Origin: Candidatus Mediterraneibacter intestinigallinarum
GTDB lineage: Bacteria; Bacillota; Clostridia; Lachnospirales; Lachnospiraceae
Length of the DNA: 34,617 nt
Reading direction: 5' to 3'
Assembly: GCA_019119265.1 (NCBI GenBank)
Contig: DWXI01000217.1
Span: 1-34,617 of the forward strand
In this document: positions 8,223 through 16,118 of the stretch, in pieces
How the letters are laid out: every line of letters starts with the position of its first letter
How positions within the stretch are numbered: position 1 is the stretch's first letter
Made by a program: the position numbers and the translations under genes
Notes under the pieces: generated by a model
Told to the model about the DNA's origin: nothing
The model's input: the letters and a program-made list of their open reading frames with translations, nothing else
Databases searched by the model: none

Positions 8223-9761
8223 TTACAACTGCTGTTTATAGTAACTGAAGAAATCAGCTATCTTTCCCATAGCCTCTTTGAGTACCTCGATCCGCGGCAG
8301 ATAGACTACGCGGAAGTGATCCGGCTGTTCCCAGTTGAAGCCGCCGCCATGGATGAGGAGTATCTTTTTCTCCCTCAGAAGATCAAGGGCGAACTGCTCG
8401 TCATTTGTGATATTGAACTTTTTCACATCGATCTTCGGGAAGATGTAAAATGCTGCCTTTGGTTTCACGGCGCTGATGCCCGGGATATCGGTCAGAGCCT
8501 TGTAAATATAATCTCTCTGTTCGCGGACACGTCCGCCCGGTTCGATGTAGCCGCGCACGCTCTGATGGCCGCCCAGTGCTGTCTGGACGATAGACTGTGC
8601 GGGAACATTGGAGCAGAGCCGCATATTGGAGAGCATTTTAAGTCCTTCGATGTAATCTTTCGCAATCTTCTTGTTTCCGCTCAAGACCATCCAGCCGATG
8701 CGGAATCCTGCGATCATATGAGACTTGGACAGACCGCTGAAAGTGATACAGAAGAGATCCGGCGCAAGGGAAGCGATGGAAATATGTTCTTCTTCATCCA
8801 TTACCAGCCGATCGTATATCTCATCGGAAAAGATGATAAGCTGATGTTCTCTTGCCACATCGACAATCTTCTGAAGTACCTCTTTCGGATACAGTGCTCC
8901 GGTCGGGTTGTTCGGGTTGATGATAACGATGGCTTTCGTGCGATCGGTGATTTTCTTGCGGATATCGTCAATGTCCGGATACCAATCCGACTGTTCATCA
9001 CAGATATAATGTACAGCCTTTCCGCCGGCAAGTGTTGCGCAGGCAGTCCACAGCGGATAATCCGGAGAAGGGATCAGAATCTCATCCTCATCGTCCAACA
9101 GTGCCGACATACAGATGTTGATCAATTCGCTGACGCCATTTCCGGTATAGATATCTTCTATGGCAATGTTCGGAATCCCTTTCAGTTGTGCGTATTGCAT
9201 GATCGCTTTTCTGGCTGAGAAAAGTCCCTGTGCATGAGAATACCCTTCGCATTCCGTCAGTTGCTGACGCATATCATATATGACTTCGTCCGGTGTACGG
9301 AAGCCGAACGGAGCCGGGTTTCCGATGTTCAGTTTCAATATCTGTGTGCCGGATTCTTCCATTCTTGCCGCTTCGTCAACGACCGGTCCCCTTACATCAT
9401 ATAAGACGTTATCGAGTTTTGAAGATTTTTTAAATGTTCTCATTTTTCTATCCTCCGTAACAGTATTATTTTTATGAATTGTGTGGATGCTGTGCATGGA
9501 ATTACCGGCATTGTCGGTAATACGCACATCTGAGCCTGCCGGTTCATTGCCCCGCAGCCAGTCTGCATCGACCTGAAGTGTATCTGCGAGAAAATGCAGG
9601 ATATCAGGTCTTGGAAGAGTCTTGCCGCTTACATACTGGCTGATGTGGCTCTTGCCAAGCTTGACGCCCTGCTCGGAAGCGGCGCGGATCAGATCCACCT
9701 GTTTTTTTCCTTCACGAGCCATGGCTGCACGGAGTCGCAGTGAGAAAGTCTCCTTTGACAT
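8223..9761 (-). CDS. XRE-type HTH domain fused to a class I/II aminotransferase (AlaT-like)
   Basis: The 512-residue protein starts at 9761 after GGAAGGAG. Residues 1-75 form a Cro/CI-type helix-turn-helix (KQVDLIRAASEQGVKLGKSH, then a DNA-reading helix). A polar linker follows at about 76-106. The rest is a fold-type I PLP enzyme with TGNGVSELI, NPNNPTGALYP, SDEIYD and the Schiff-base lysine in SGLSKSHMIAGFRIGW. The enzyme part resembles alanine/aromatic aminotransferases of the AlaT/YugH group, though the substrate cannot be fixed. Met107 has its own strong ribosome binding site (GGAGG at 9452-9456, 8-base spacer), so a free 406-residue aminotransferase may also be made. The HTH could repress its own promoter, which carries repeated motifs. 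This is not a MocR protein, since its HTH is not GntR type. Confidence 0.88.
   Translation of the reverse strand: MSKETFSLRLRAAMAREGKKQVDLIRAASEQGVKLGKSHISQYVSGKTLPRPDILHFLADTLQVDADWLRGNEPAGSDVRITDNAGNSMHSIHTIHKNNTVTEDRKMRTFKKSSKLDNVLYDVRGPVVDEAARMEESGTQILKLNIGNPAPFGFRTPDEVIYDMRQQLTECEGYSHAQGLFSARKAIMQYAQLKGIPNIAIEDIYTGNGVSELINICMSALLDDEDEILIPSPDYPLWTACATLAGGKAVHYICDEQSDWYPDIDDIRKKITDRTKAIVIINPNNPTGALYPKEVLQKIVDVAREHQLIIFSDEIYDRLVMDEEEHISIASLAPDLFCITFSGLSKSHMIAGFRIGWMVLSGNKKIAKDYIEGLKMLSNMRLCSNVPAQSIVQTALGGHQSVRGYIEPGGRVREQRDYIYKALTDIPGISAVKPKAAFYIFPKIDVKKFNITNDEQFALDLLREKKILLIHGGGFNWEQPDHFRVVYLPRIEVLKEAMGKIADFFSYYKQQL
9441..9456 (-). promoter_or_regulatory. Internal ribosome binding site and start codon inside the HTH-aminotransferase gene
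   Basis: On the minus strand GGAGG (plus positions 9452-9456) stands 8 bases before an in-frame ATG (9443-9441). The ATG lies at the junction between linker and enzyme domain. Translation from here gives MRTFKKSSKLDNVLYDVRGP and so on, the usual beginning and length of stand-alone AlaT-like enzymes. Confidence 0.65.
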
Positions 9762-9790
9762 GATATATCTCCTTCCGTTTAAAGTTTAAA

Positions 9791-9882
9791 AAGTTCAATT
9801 TCTGCTGCGGATACTATAACATAAACAAAAGAAAAGTTCAATATAAGTTCAAAAATTAAACGCTATAAAAATATAAGTTCAA
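9791..9882. promoter_or_regulatory. Four-copy AAGTTCAA operator-like array
   Basis: The 8-base word AAGTTCAA occurs at 9791-9798, 9834-9841, 9845-9852 and 9875-9882, always in the same orientation. A degenerate neighbour (AAGTTTAA) sits at 9782-9789. One copy covers the -35 box of the aminotransferase promoter, one lies just inside the transcript, and two lie upstream toward the divergent promoter. I infer binding sites for a repressor, most simply the HTH domain encoded by the adjacent gene. Confidence 0.5.
9813..9841 (-). promoter_or_regulatory. Sigma-A type promoter of the HTH-aminotransferase gene
   Basis: Reading the minus strand, TTGAAC (plus 9836-9841) and TATAGT (plus 9813-9818) are separated by 17 bases. 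The start site would be near 9806, about 45 bases ahead of the ATG at 9761. The -35 box is part of one of the repeated TTGAACTT motifs. Confidence 0.65.
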
Positions 9883-9915
9883 TGAAATGCGAAACAGAAG
9901 CATGCAGAACACGCG

Positions 9916-9944
9916 TTGCTATTGTATGTTAAATGGCGTATAAT
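9916..9944 (+). promoter_or_regulatory. Sigma-A type promoter of the DUF3791-DUF3990 cassette
   Basis: TTGCTA at 9916-9921 and a perfect TATAAT at 9939-9944 are spaced by 17 bases. The transcript would start near 9951, about 65 bases before the first gene. It is divergent from the aminotransferase promoter, with one AAGTTCAA motif (9875-9882) between the two. Confidence 0.65.
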
Positions 9945-10017
9945 AAGCAGAAAGATACAGATGAGAGATTTTACAGATGTAAGTTAGTTTCCGGATGAGG
10001 AACAGGAGGATATGCTT

Positions 10018-10257
10018 ATGATGGCAGACAAGAAAATCAAAGACTCCAGAGAGCTTGAATTTGCTATATTTTGTATTGAGAATGTTGCCGTAAAGCTTGG
10101 GGTGAATGCAGAACGTGTTTATCAGGCTTTTACTGAAAAAAGCAATATTCTGAACGGCTATATCGTGCCTGAATATGAAGTCCTGCACACACAGAGCCGG
10201 GAATATATCGTAGACGACCTCCTTAACGTGATGAAAGAAAGAGGTGTGGAAGTATGA
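10018..10257 (+). CDS. DUF3791-like small protein
   Basis: The start is taken as ATG 10018 because AGGAGG (10004-10009) is 8 bases upstream. An in-frame ATG at 10012 is too close to it, and 10021 is possible. The roughly 79-residue acidic/basic helical protein has the conserved end EYEVLHTQSREYIVDDL that I associate with DUF3791. There are no membrane segments or enzyme motifs. Its stop overlaps the next start by 4 bases (ATGA), so the two proteins are probably made in fixed proportion. DUF3791 genes are often found next to DUF3990 genes. A role as partner or antidote of that protein is inference only. Confidence 0.75.
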   Translation: MMADKKIKDSRELEFAIFCIENVAVKLGVNAERVYQAFTEKSNILNGYIVPEYEVLHTQSREYIVDDLLNVMKERGVEV

Positions 10258-10724
10258 TTCTCTATCATGGTTCCTTTCTGAAAATCGCAGAGCCGGATTT
10301 AACCCATTCCCGCTCCAATGTGGACTTTGGACGTGGGTTCTATGTCACGCCGTTGTATGAGCAGGCGGTGAAATGGTGCGGCAAGTTCAAACGACGTGGG
10401 AAAGGCGGGGGCATTTCCCGATATGAGTTTGATGGAAGTCAGGAAGCAGAACTGAAAACTCTGAAATTTGATTCCTATTCCGAGGACTGGCTGGATTTTA
10501 TCCTGAACTGCCGCAGCGGTAAAGACACAACAGACTATGACCTTGTAATTGGCGGGGGTGCCAACGATAAGGTATTTAATACTGTTGAACTGTATTTTGA
10601 CGGACTGATCGACAAGATCGAAGCGATTAATCGCTTACGCTATGAGAAGCCAAATCTGCAACTCTGTTTTCGTACAGAGAAAGCACTGGAGCTTTTGCGC
10701 TTTGAAGGGAGTGAAAATGTATGA
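10254..10724 (+). CDS. DUF3990 protein, ADP-ribosyltransferase-like fold
   Basis: The 156 residues open with ILYHGSFLKI and continue with DFGRGFYVTPLYEQAVKWC (24-42) and DYDLVIGGGANDKVFNT (94-110). QLCFRTEKALELL follows near the C-terminus. This is the DUF3990 pattern, a family placed in the ADP-ribosyl clan. The YHG motif (His5) and GFYVT (Tyr30) resemble the nucleotide-binding His and Tyr of the H-Y-E type transferases. The third catalytic residue cannot be assigned with certainty. The gene is the middle of three overlapping genes, with ATGA junctions on both sides. The likely meaning is a NAD-using effector with small partners. No activity has been shown here, and a non-catalytic role is possible. 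Confidence 0.8.
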   Translation: MILYHGSFLKIAEPDLTHSRSNVDFGRGFYVTPLYEQAVKWCGKFKRRGKGGGISRYEFDGSQEAELKTLKFDSYSEDWLDFILNCRSGKDTTDYDLVIGGGANDKVFNTVELYFDGLIDKIEAINRLRYEKPNLQLCFRTEKALELLRFEGSENV

Positions 10725-10939
10725 ACGCTAACCCGATTTTACTTCAGAAAAAATACAGTCGTGTGGTTAAGTGTTTTGCCGAAAAGCAGGGTATCTCACT
10801 GGATGCGGCTCTGAACTTTTTCTACCACTCCGAGGTATATCAGATGATCCGGGAGGGGATTTCTGATATGCACTGTATGAGTGATGCATATCTGGCAGAT
10901 GAACTGGAACAGGAATATAAGAATATAATACCAATGTAA
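10721..10939 (+). CDS. Small partner protein of the DUF3990 cassette
   Basis: This 72-residue helical protein (ILLQKKYSRVVKCFAEKQGI, FFYHSEVYQMIREGISDMHC, SDAYLADELEQEY) starts within the last codons of the DUF3990 gene (ATGA overlap). Proteins of this shape are commonly found beside DUF3990 and DUF3791 genes. I recall some being annotated DUF3791 as well, but the sequence differs from the first gene of this cassette. No catalytic motif or membrane segment is seen. It is a plausible antitoxin or adaptor by position; the function is unknown. Confidence 0.7.
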   Translation: MNANPILLQKKYSRVVKCFAEKQGISLDAALNFFYHSEVYQMIREGISDMHCMSDAYLADELEQEYKNIIPM

Positions 10940-10980
10940 TTTTTCGAGAAGTCCATATTATCAGGACTTCTCAAAAAAAT
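10939..10980. repeat. Perfect inverted repeat after the DUF3990 cassette
   Basis: GAGAAGTCC (10946-10954) pairs with GGACTTCTC (10964-10972). The stem can be extended by the T-run before and the A-run after it. Because the A-run is on the 3' side on both strands, this is not a classic intrinsic terminator. It may still stabilise the 3' end of the cassette mRNA. Confidence 0.55.
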
Positions 10981-10987
10981 CAGAAAA

Positions 10988-11014
10988 TTAGCACTCGAAC
11001 CTTGACGTGGCTAA
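10988..11014 (+). promoter_or_regulatory. Degenerate CIRCE (HrcA) operator upstream of clpB
   Basis: The left arm TTAGCACTC (10988-10996) is a perfect CIRCE half. After exactly 9 bases comes CGTGGCTAA (11006-11014), which matches 5 of 9 positions of the right half GAGTGCTAA, including all of GCTAA. The element overlaps the -35 box of the clpB promoter, as expected for HrcA repression of a heat-shock gene. Confidence 0.6.
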
Positions 11015-11030
11015 CAACATTTGCTATATT
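11002..11030 (+). promoter_or_regulatory. Sigma-A type promoter of clpB
   Basis: TTGACG (11002-11007) and TATATT (11025-11030) are separated by 17 bases. The -35 box lies inside the CIRCE-like element. Transcription would start near 11037, leaving a leader of about 100 bases before the ATG at 11140. Confidence 0.65.
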
Positions 11031-11139
11031 TCTAATAGAACACGAAAACAAGTAGTGTCTGCTGATCTGCCCGTTGCAACAGGACAGAGTTATGAATCCG
11101 GGCGATATCGGGCAGACTTCAATGAAGGAGGGAACAGCC

Positions 11140-13743
11140 ATGAATATTAATAAATTTACACAGAATTCAATACAGGCTGTACAGAACTGCGAGAAGATCG
11201 CCGCGGATAACGGTAATCAGGAGCTGGCGCAGGAGCATCTGCTCTACGCTCTGCTGACGCAGGACGACAGTCTGATTTTAAAATTACTTGAAAAGATGAG
11301 TATCCAAGGCCAGCTCTTCATAAACAGTGTGGAGCAGCTGATCGGTAAGCGGCCGAAAGTCCAGGGCGGTCAGGCTTACGTAGGACAGGATCTCAATAAT
11401 GTCCTCATCCATGCAGAGGATGAGGCGAAACAGATGGGGGACGAGTATGTGTCCGTCGAGCATCTGTTCCTTGCCCTGTTAAAATATGCAAGTAAAGATA
11501 TGAAACAGCTTTTCCGTGAGTATGGCATCAGCCGTGAGGGATTCTTACACGCGCTTTCTACCGTGCGGGGAAACCAGCGGGTGACCAGCGACAATCCGGA
11601 AGCTACCTATGATACGTTAAATAAATACGGACAGGATCTTGTGGAGCGTGCAAGAGAGCAGAAGCTTGATCCGGTCATCGGTCGTGATGAGGAGATCCGC
11701 AATGTGATCCGCATCCTTTCCCGTAAGACAAAAAATAACCCCGTGCTTATCGGCGAGCCCGGAGTAGGCAAGACTGCAGTCGTGGAAGGTCTGGCGCAGC
11801 GTATCGTCAGCGGGGATGTTCCGGAAGGACTGAAAGAGAAGACAATCTTCTCCCTTGATATGGGCGCACTTGTGGCCGGGGCAAAATACCGGGGCGAGTT
11901 CGAGGAACGTTTGAAAGCGGTCCTTGAGGAAGTGAAGAACAGCGACGGGAAGATCATCCTGTTTATTGATGAGCTGCACACGATCGTTGGTGCGGGCAAG
12001 ACAGACGGCGCCATGGACGCCGGAAATATGTTAAAGCCTATGCTGGCGAGAGGAGAGCTGCACTGTATCGGCGCGACAACGCTGGATGAATACCGTGAAT
12101 ATATTGAGAAAGACGCGGCTCTGGAACGTCGTTTCCAGCCGGTCATGGTAGACGAGCCGACAGTGGAGGATGCAATCTCTATCCTGCGTGGTCTGAAAGA
12201 GCGGTACGAAGTATTCCATGGCGTAAAGATCACGGACAGCGCGCTTGTTGCTGCGGCTACTCTTTCGAACCGTTATATCTCCGACCGTTTCCTGCCGGAT
12301 AAGGCGATCGACCTTGTGGATGAAGCCTGCGCCCTGATCAAGACAGAACTGGATTCTATGCCGACAGAGCTTGACGAACTGAGACGTAAGGTGATGCAGC
12401 TTGAGATCGAGGAGTCGGCGCTTAAGAAAGAGGAAGACCGCCTGAGTAAGGAGCGTCTGGAACATCTGCAGGAGGAGCTGGCAGGTCTGAAGGAACAGTA
12501 CGCCGGCAAGAAAGTCCAGTGGGAGAATGAGAAAACCTCTGTTGAGCGGGTACAGAAGATCCGTGAGGAGATCGAGCAGGTTAACAAAGATATCCAGAAA
12601 GCCGAGAGAGCATATGATCTGAACAAAGCCGGAGAGCTTAAATATGGCAGACTTCCGCAGCTGCAGAAACAGCTTGAGGAAGAAGAGGACAAGGTAAAAG
12701 AAAAAGACCTTTCCCTTGTCCATGAGGCTGTCACAGATGATGAGATCGCGCGTATCGTTTCGCGCTGGACGGGAATACCAGTGGCGAAGTTAAACGAGAG
12801 CGAGAGGAATAAGACGCTCCACCTTGCAGATGAACTGCACAAACGTGTCGTCGGCCAGGATGAAGGTGTTGAACTCGTAACAGAAGCGATCATCCGCTCC
12901 AAGGCGGGAATTAAAGATCCCAGCAAACCGATCGGTTCGTTCCTGTTCTTAGGACCTACCGGAGTCGGTAAAACAGAGCTTGCAAAAGCATTGGCGCAGA
13001 GTCTGTTTGATGATGAGAACAACATGGTGCGTATCGATATGAGTGAGTATATGGAGAAATATTCTGTCTCCCGTCTGATCGGAGCTCCTCCGGGATATGT
13101 AGGATACGATGAGGGCGGACAGCTCACGGAGGCAGTCCGCAGGAAGCCTTATTCAGTCGTATTGTTTGACGAAGTAGAGAAAGCGCATCCTGATGTATTT
13201 AACGTACTGCTCCAGGTGCTCGACGACGGGCGTATTACAGACTCCCAGGGAAGAACGGTAGACTTTAAGAATACGATCCTCATCATGACGTCCAATATCG
13301 GTGCAGGCTATCTGCTGGAAGGAATCCATGATGACGGTTCCATAGACGAACAGAGTCAGGAAATGGTCATGAACGATCTGAAGGCTCACTTCAGACCGGA
13401 GTTCCTGAACCGTCTGGATGAGATAATTATGTTCAAGCCATTGACGAAACAGAATATCCGTGCCATTATTGATTTACTGATAGCAGATGTCAACAAACGT
13501 CTGGCGGAGAAAGAGCTGACCATCGAACTGACAGAAGCTGCAAAAGACTTTGTAGTGGAAGGCGGTTATGATCCGATGTACGGTGCAAGGCCGCTGAAGA
13601 GATATCTGCAGAAGAATGTAGAGACGCTGGCGGCAAAGCTTATCCTTGCCGGAAATGTGGGCAGGGAAGATACGATCCTGATCGATGCAAAGGACGGAAA
13701 ACTGACAGCAGAGGTGAAAGGTCAGATTGTTGCTGTGGAGTAA
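11140..13743 (+). CDS. clpB: ATP-dependent disaggregase chaperone ClpB
   Basis: Start ATG 11140 follows AAGGAGG; an ATG at 11074 lies in the leader and is rejected. The 867-residue protein has a Clp N-domain (1 to about 145) and a first AAA+ module with Walker A GEPGVGKT near 205 and Walker [11 protein letters not shown] long coiled-coil middle domain follows (about 400-530, rich in Glu, Lys and Leu). The second AAA+ module carries GPTGVGKT near 605 and [13 protein letters not shown]. The middle domain distinguishes ClpB from ClpA and ClpC. It works with DnaK to resolve protein aggregates in the cytoplasm. The CIRCE-like operator implies heat-shock control by HrcA. dinB follows after 35 bases and may be co-transcribed. 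Confidence 0.97.
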   Translation: MNINKFTQNSIQAVQNCEKIAADNGNQELAQEHLLYALLTQDDSLILKLLEKMSIQGQLFINSVEQLIGKRPKVQGGQAYVGQDLNNVLIHAEDEAKQMGDEYVSVEHLFLALLKYASKDMKQLFREYGISREGFLHALSTVRGNQRVTSDNPEATYDTLNKYGQDLVERAREQKLDPVIGRDEEIRNVIRILSRKTKNNPVLIGEPGVGKTAVVEGLAQRIVSGDVPEGLKEKTIFSLDMGALVAGAKYRGEFEERLKAVLEEVKNSDGKIILFIDELHTIVGAGKTDGAMDAGNMLKPMLARGELHCIGATTLDEYREYIEKDAALERRFQPVMVDEPTVEDAISILRGLKERYEVFHGVKITDSALVAAATLSNRYISDRFLPDKAIDLVDEACALIKTELDSMPTELDELRRKVMQLEIEESALKKEEDRLSKERLEHLQEELAGLKEQYAGKKVQWENEKTSVERVQKIREEIEQVNKDIQKAERAYDLNKAGELKYGRLPQLQKQLEEEEDKVKEKDLSLVHEAVTDDEIARIVSRWTGIPVAKLNESERNKTLHLADELHKRVVGQDEGVELVTEAIIRSKAGIKDPSKPIGSFLFLGPTGVGKTELAKALAQSLFDDENNMVRIDMSEYMEKYSVSRLIGAPPGYVGYDEGGQLTEAVRRKPYSVVLFDEVEKAHPDVFNVLLQVLDDGRITDSQGRTVDFKNTILIMTSNIGAGYLLEGIHDDGSIDEQSQEMVMNDLKAHFRPEFLNRLDEIIMFKPLTKQNIRAIIDLLIADVNKRLAEKELTIELTEAAKDFVVEGGYDPMYGARPLKRYLQKNVETLAAKLILAGNVGREDTILIDAKDGKLTAEVKGQIVAVE

Positions 13744-13778
13744 TTCGGAGAATGCCGGCGTGAAAGGACGATATTCGG

Positions 13779-14996
13779 ATGGCACCCATCATCTTTCATA
13801 TAGATGTAAATTCAGCTTATCTTAGCTGGACTGCAGTGGAACAATTGAAAAATGGAGCCGCAGTGGATCTGCGCGAGATACCGGCGATCATCGGCGGGGA
13901 TCAGAAATCCCGTCATGGCGTGGTGCTCGCCAAGTCCCCTGCGGCGAAACGATATGGCATTCGCACGGGGGAACCTGTTGCGAATGCTTTTCGTAAGTGC
14001 CCGAATCTTGCAATGTATCCTCCGGACCATAAGATGTACAGGGAGAAGAGCAGGAGACTGATGGAATATCTTCGGACATTTACGAAAGAGATCGAACAGG
14101 TCAGTGTAGACGAGTGCTACATGGATTTCACAGGAATTGCAGACCGGTGGAACTCTCCCGTGGACGGTGCTGTGGAGATAAAAGACGGAATAAAGGCGCG
14201 GTTCGGTTTTACAGTAAACATCGGTATATCTACCAACAAGCTTCTGGCAAAAATGGCGTCGGACTTTGAAAAGCCGGACCGGATACATACGCTCTATCCC
14301 GAGGAGATCAAAGAAAAGATGTGGCCGCTGCCGATCGGCGAGCTTTATATGGCAGGAAAGTCCAGTGTTGAAGTGTTGAAAAAGCTGGAGATCAATACAA
14401 TAGGTGATCTGGCACAGGCAGATCTGAAGTTGATCACGCTCCATCTGAAGAGCCACGGGAAGATGCTGTGGGAATTTGCCAACGGCATCGGAACTTCGGT
14501 CGTACAGTCAGAGCCTGATGAGGCAAAAGGAATCGGGAACTCGACTACACTTAGTGAAGACGCGGCGACTATAGAAGAAGTCATTCCTGTCTTTGAACGG
14601 CTGGCACAGAGCGTGGGCGGCAGATTGAAAAAAGCGGGGAAGAAGGCCGGAATGGTGAGCATGGAGATCAAGTATTACGATTTCAGTACGACCTCCCATC
14701 AGATACAGCTTGATAAACCGACGAATACCCCGGAAGTGTTAAAAGAGACGGCCTGCAGTCTGTTTCTTGAGGTGTGGAACGGGGAACCGGTGCGCCTGCT
14801 TGGAATACGTACATCCAAGCTCTCGGATGAATCAGCGCCGGAACAGCTCTCAATCTTTGATATAGAGATTCCGAAAGAGCCGGATGAAAAGCATAAACGG
14901 CTGAAAAAGGCAATGGATGAAATTAACGGAAAATTTGGCGAGGGGGCAGTCATGAAAGCAAGCCTGATGCCGAAGAAACCACATGATAAAGGTTAA
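13779..14996 (+). CDS. dinB: Y-family DNA polymerase IV
   Basis: This is an error-prone translesion polymerase of 405 residues. The first metal ligand is Asp9 in FHIDVNSAYLSW, and the second pair is Asp111-Glu112 in SVDECYMDF. Tyr14 sits at the steric-gate position. NIGISTNKLLAKMASDFEKP marks the palm/thumb region and the little-finger domain begins near residue 240. A sliding-clamp binding motif, QLSIF, is visible near 354-359, followed by a charged tail. The asparagine after Asp9-Val is seen in a Firmicute subgroup of DinB. It lies 35 bases after clpB, so stress-coupled expression is possible. No LexA box was recognised upstream. Confidence 0.93.
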   Translation: MAPIIFHIDVNSAYLSWTAVEQLKNGAAVDLREIPAIIGGDQKSRHGVVLAKSPAAKRYGIRTGEPVANAFRKCPNLAMYPPDHKMYREKSRRLMEYLRTFTKEIEQVSVDECYMDFTGIADRWNSPVDGAVEIKDGIKARFGFTVNIGISTNKLLAKMASDFEKPDRIHTLYPEEIKEKMWPLPIGELYMAGKSSVEVLKKLEINTIGDLAQADLKLITLHLKSHGKMLWEFANGIGTSVVQSEPDEAKGIGNSTTLSEDAATIEEVIPVFERLAQSVGGRLKKAGKKAGMVSMEIKYYDFSTTSHQIQLDKPTNTPEVLKETACSLFLEVWNGEPVRLLGIRTSKLSDESAPEQLSIFDIEIPKEPDEKHKRLKKAMDEINGKFGEGAVMKASLMPKKPHDKG

Positions 14997-15013
14997 GAGG
15001 GGAAAATATTATT

Positions 15014-16027
15014 ATGAATGAGAAAAATTATAATCTGGAACTGGTCAGGATGGTGTCGTTTATCCTGGTCATTGCGATCCATGTGAGCAATTATTTCTGC
15101 CGTGCCTACGGAGAGATAACACAGGGGGAGTATCTGTTCTCTCTTGCAATCGATACAGCGGCAAGGGTAAGCGTACCTTGCTTTTTCATGATATCGGGAG
15201 CGCTTCTTCTGGGAAGAGACGAGCCCCTTCATAAACATATGAAACGTCTTGTTCGGTTTTTGACAGTGCTGATCGTATGGAGCATGGTCTACTATCTGTG
15301 GAATATATACTATATGGGAACATCCTATGATCTGCGAGAGATACTGTTTGAGCCGGTGGAGGCTCATTTGTGGTATCTGTATGCTATGATCCCGATATAT
15401 CTTGTTCTGCCGTTCCTCCAGGTAATGTGCAGAAATATGAACATAAAACTGGAAAAAGCCCTTCTTTTTGTCACTACTGCAGCGGTACTTCTCAATTTTA
15501 TCCTGTGGCTGTTCGGGGATGAGGTATATTACGATCTGCCGCTTGTCGGAGACAGGATCTATGCTTACTATATATTCCTTGGGTACTATATCTATAAGTA
15601 CAGACGGCATATCCGTCTGAATCAGAAAACCGTGATGCTCATCTGTTTTATAAGCCTTGCGGCGGCCTTTGGAATAACATGGGGAGTAACAGAGAGCTAT
15701 GGAAGACATTATGAAGGAGTATTGACCTATGCATGTCCGTTCATTGCACTTGCCTCTATCATGTTTTTCCTGTTCATGCTGCGTCTTGAAAATGCGCATG
15801 TCAGACCGGGAGAACGGGCCAGAAAAGTGATCGACCTGTTCTGCGGATGCTCCTTTGGCATCTACCTGATCCATATTCTGTTTCTTGATAACTACAAGAA
15901 ATATATGGAGCCATATGACCTGTCCGCATGGATCGCAGTTCCCGGGCTTATTGCAGTAATCGCGCTTGTGTCGTTTGTGTGCGTGTGGGTGATACGGAAG
16001 CTTCCGGGAGGACGGAAGATAACATGA
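15014..16027 (+). CDS. Acyltransferase 3 family membrane protein
   Basis: The 337-residue protein has about ten hydrophobic segments. It starts with NLELVRMVSFILVIAIHVSN, where the early Arg and the His after the first helix core are the usual acyltransferase-3 signature (O-acetyltransferases such as WecH or OatA membrane domains). There is no extracellular SGNH domain, so it is the short form. It likely transfers acyl (often acetyl) groups to envelope sugars or lipids; the acceptor is unknown. The start follows GAGGGGA, 17 bases after the dinB stop. A strong hairpin at 16063-16118 ends this transcription unit. Confidence 0.85.
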   Translation: MNEKNYNLELVRMVSFILVIAIHVSNYFCRAYGEITQGEYLFSLAIDTAARVSVPCFFMISGALLLGRDEPLHKHMKRLVRFLTVLIVWSMVYYLWNIYYMGTSYDLREILFEPVEAHLWYLYAMIPIYLVLPFLQVMCRNMNIKLEKALLFVTTAAVLLNFILWLFGDEVYYDLPLVGDRIYAYYIFLGYYIYKYRRHIRLNQKTVMLICFISLAAAFGITWGVTESYGRHYEGVLTYACPFIALASIMFFLFMLRLENAHVRPGERARKVIDLFCGCSFGIYLIHILFLDNYKKYMEPYDLSAWIAVPGLIAVIALVSFVCVWVIRKLPGGRKIT

Positions 16028-16062
16028 AATCGAATCTTAAGAAATTCTTTGGAATCTTATAT

Positions 16063-16118
16063 CAGCCCCCTTTAGAATTACAGATTATGCTGTAATCATG
16101 AAAGGGGGCTGTATTTTT
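16063..16118 (+). terminator. Terminator-like hairpin that also contains the dedA ribosome binding site
   Basis: CAGCCCCCTTT (16063-16073) pairs perfectly over 11 bp with AAAGGGGGCTG (16101-16111). An inner stem, TTACAG (16079-16084) with CTGTAA (16089-16094), sits in the loop, and TATTTTT follows. This is a good intrinsic terminator after the acyltransferase gene. The 3' arm GGGGG is also the only ribosome binding site for the dedA start at 16119. Confidence 0.8.

Noticed and set aside
8316-9218. 300-codon open frame on the plus strand
   Set aside because: It is antisense to the aminotransferase domain, whose family motifs are unambiguous; there is no ribosome binding site and no recognisable protein.
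10946-10972. Intrinsic terminator after the DUF3990 cassette
   Set aside because: The stem is perfect but is followed by A, not T, on both strands; recorded as an inverted repeat instead.
14993-15874. 293-codon open frame on the minus strand
   Set aside because: It is antisense to the acyltransferase-3 gene, with a Cys/His/Lys-rich composition typical of shadow frames.
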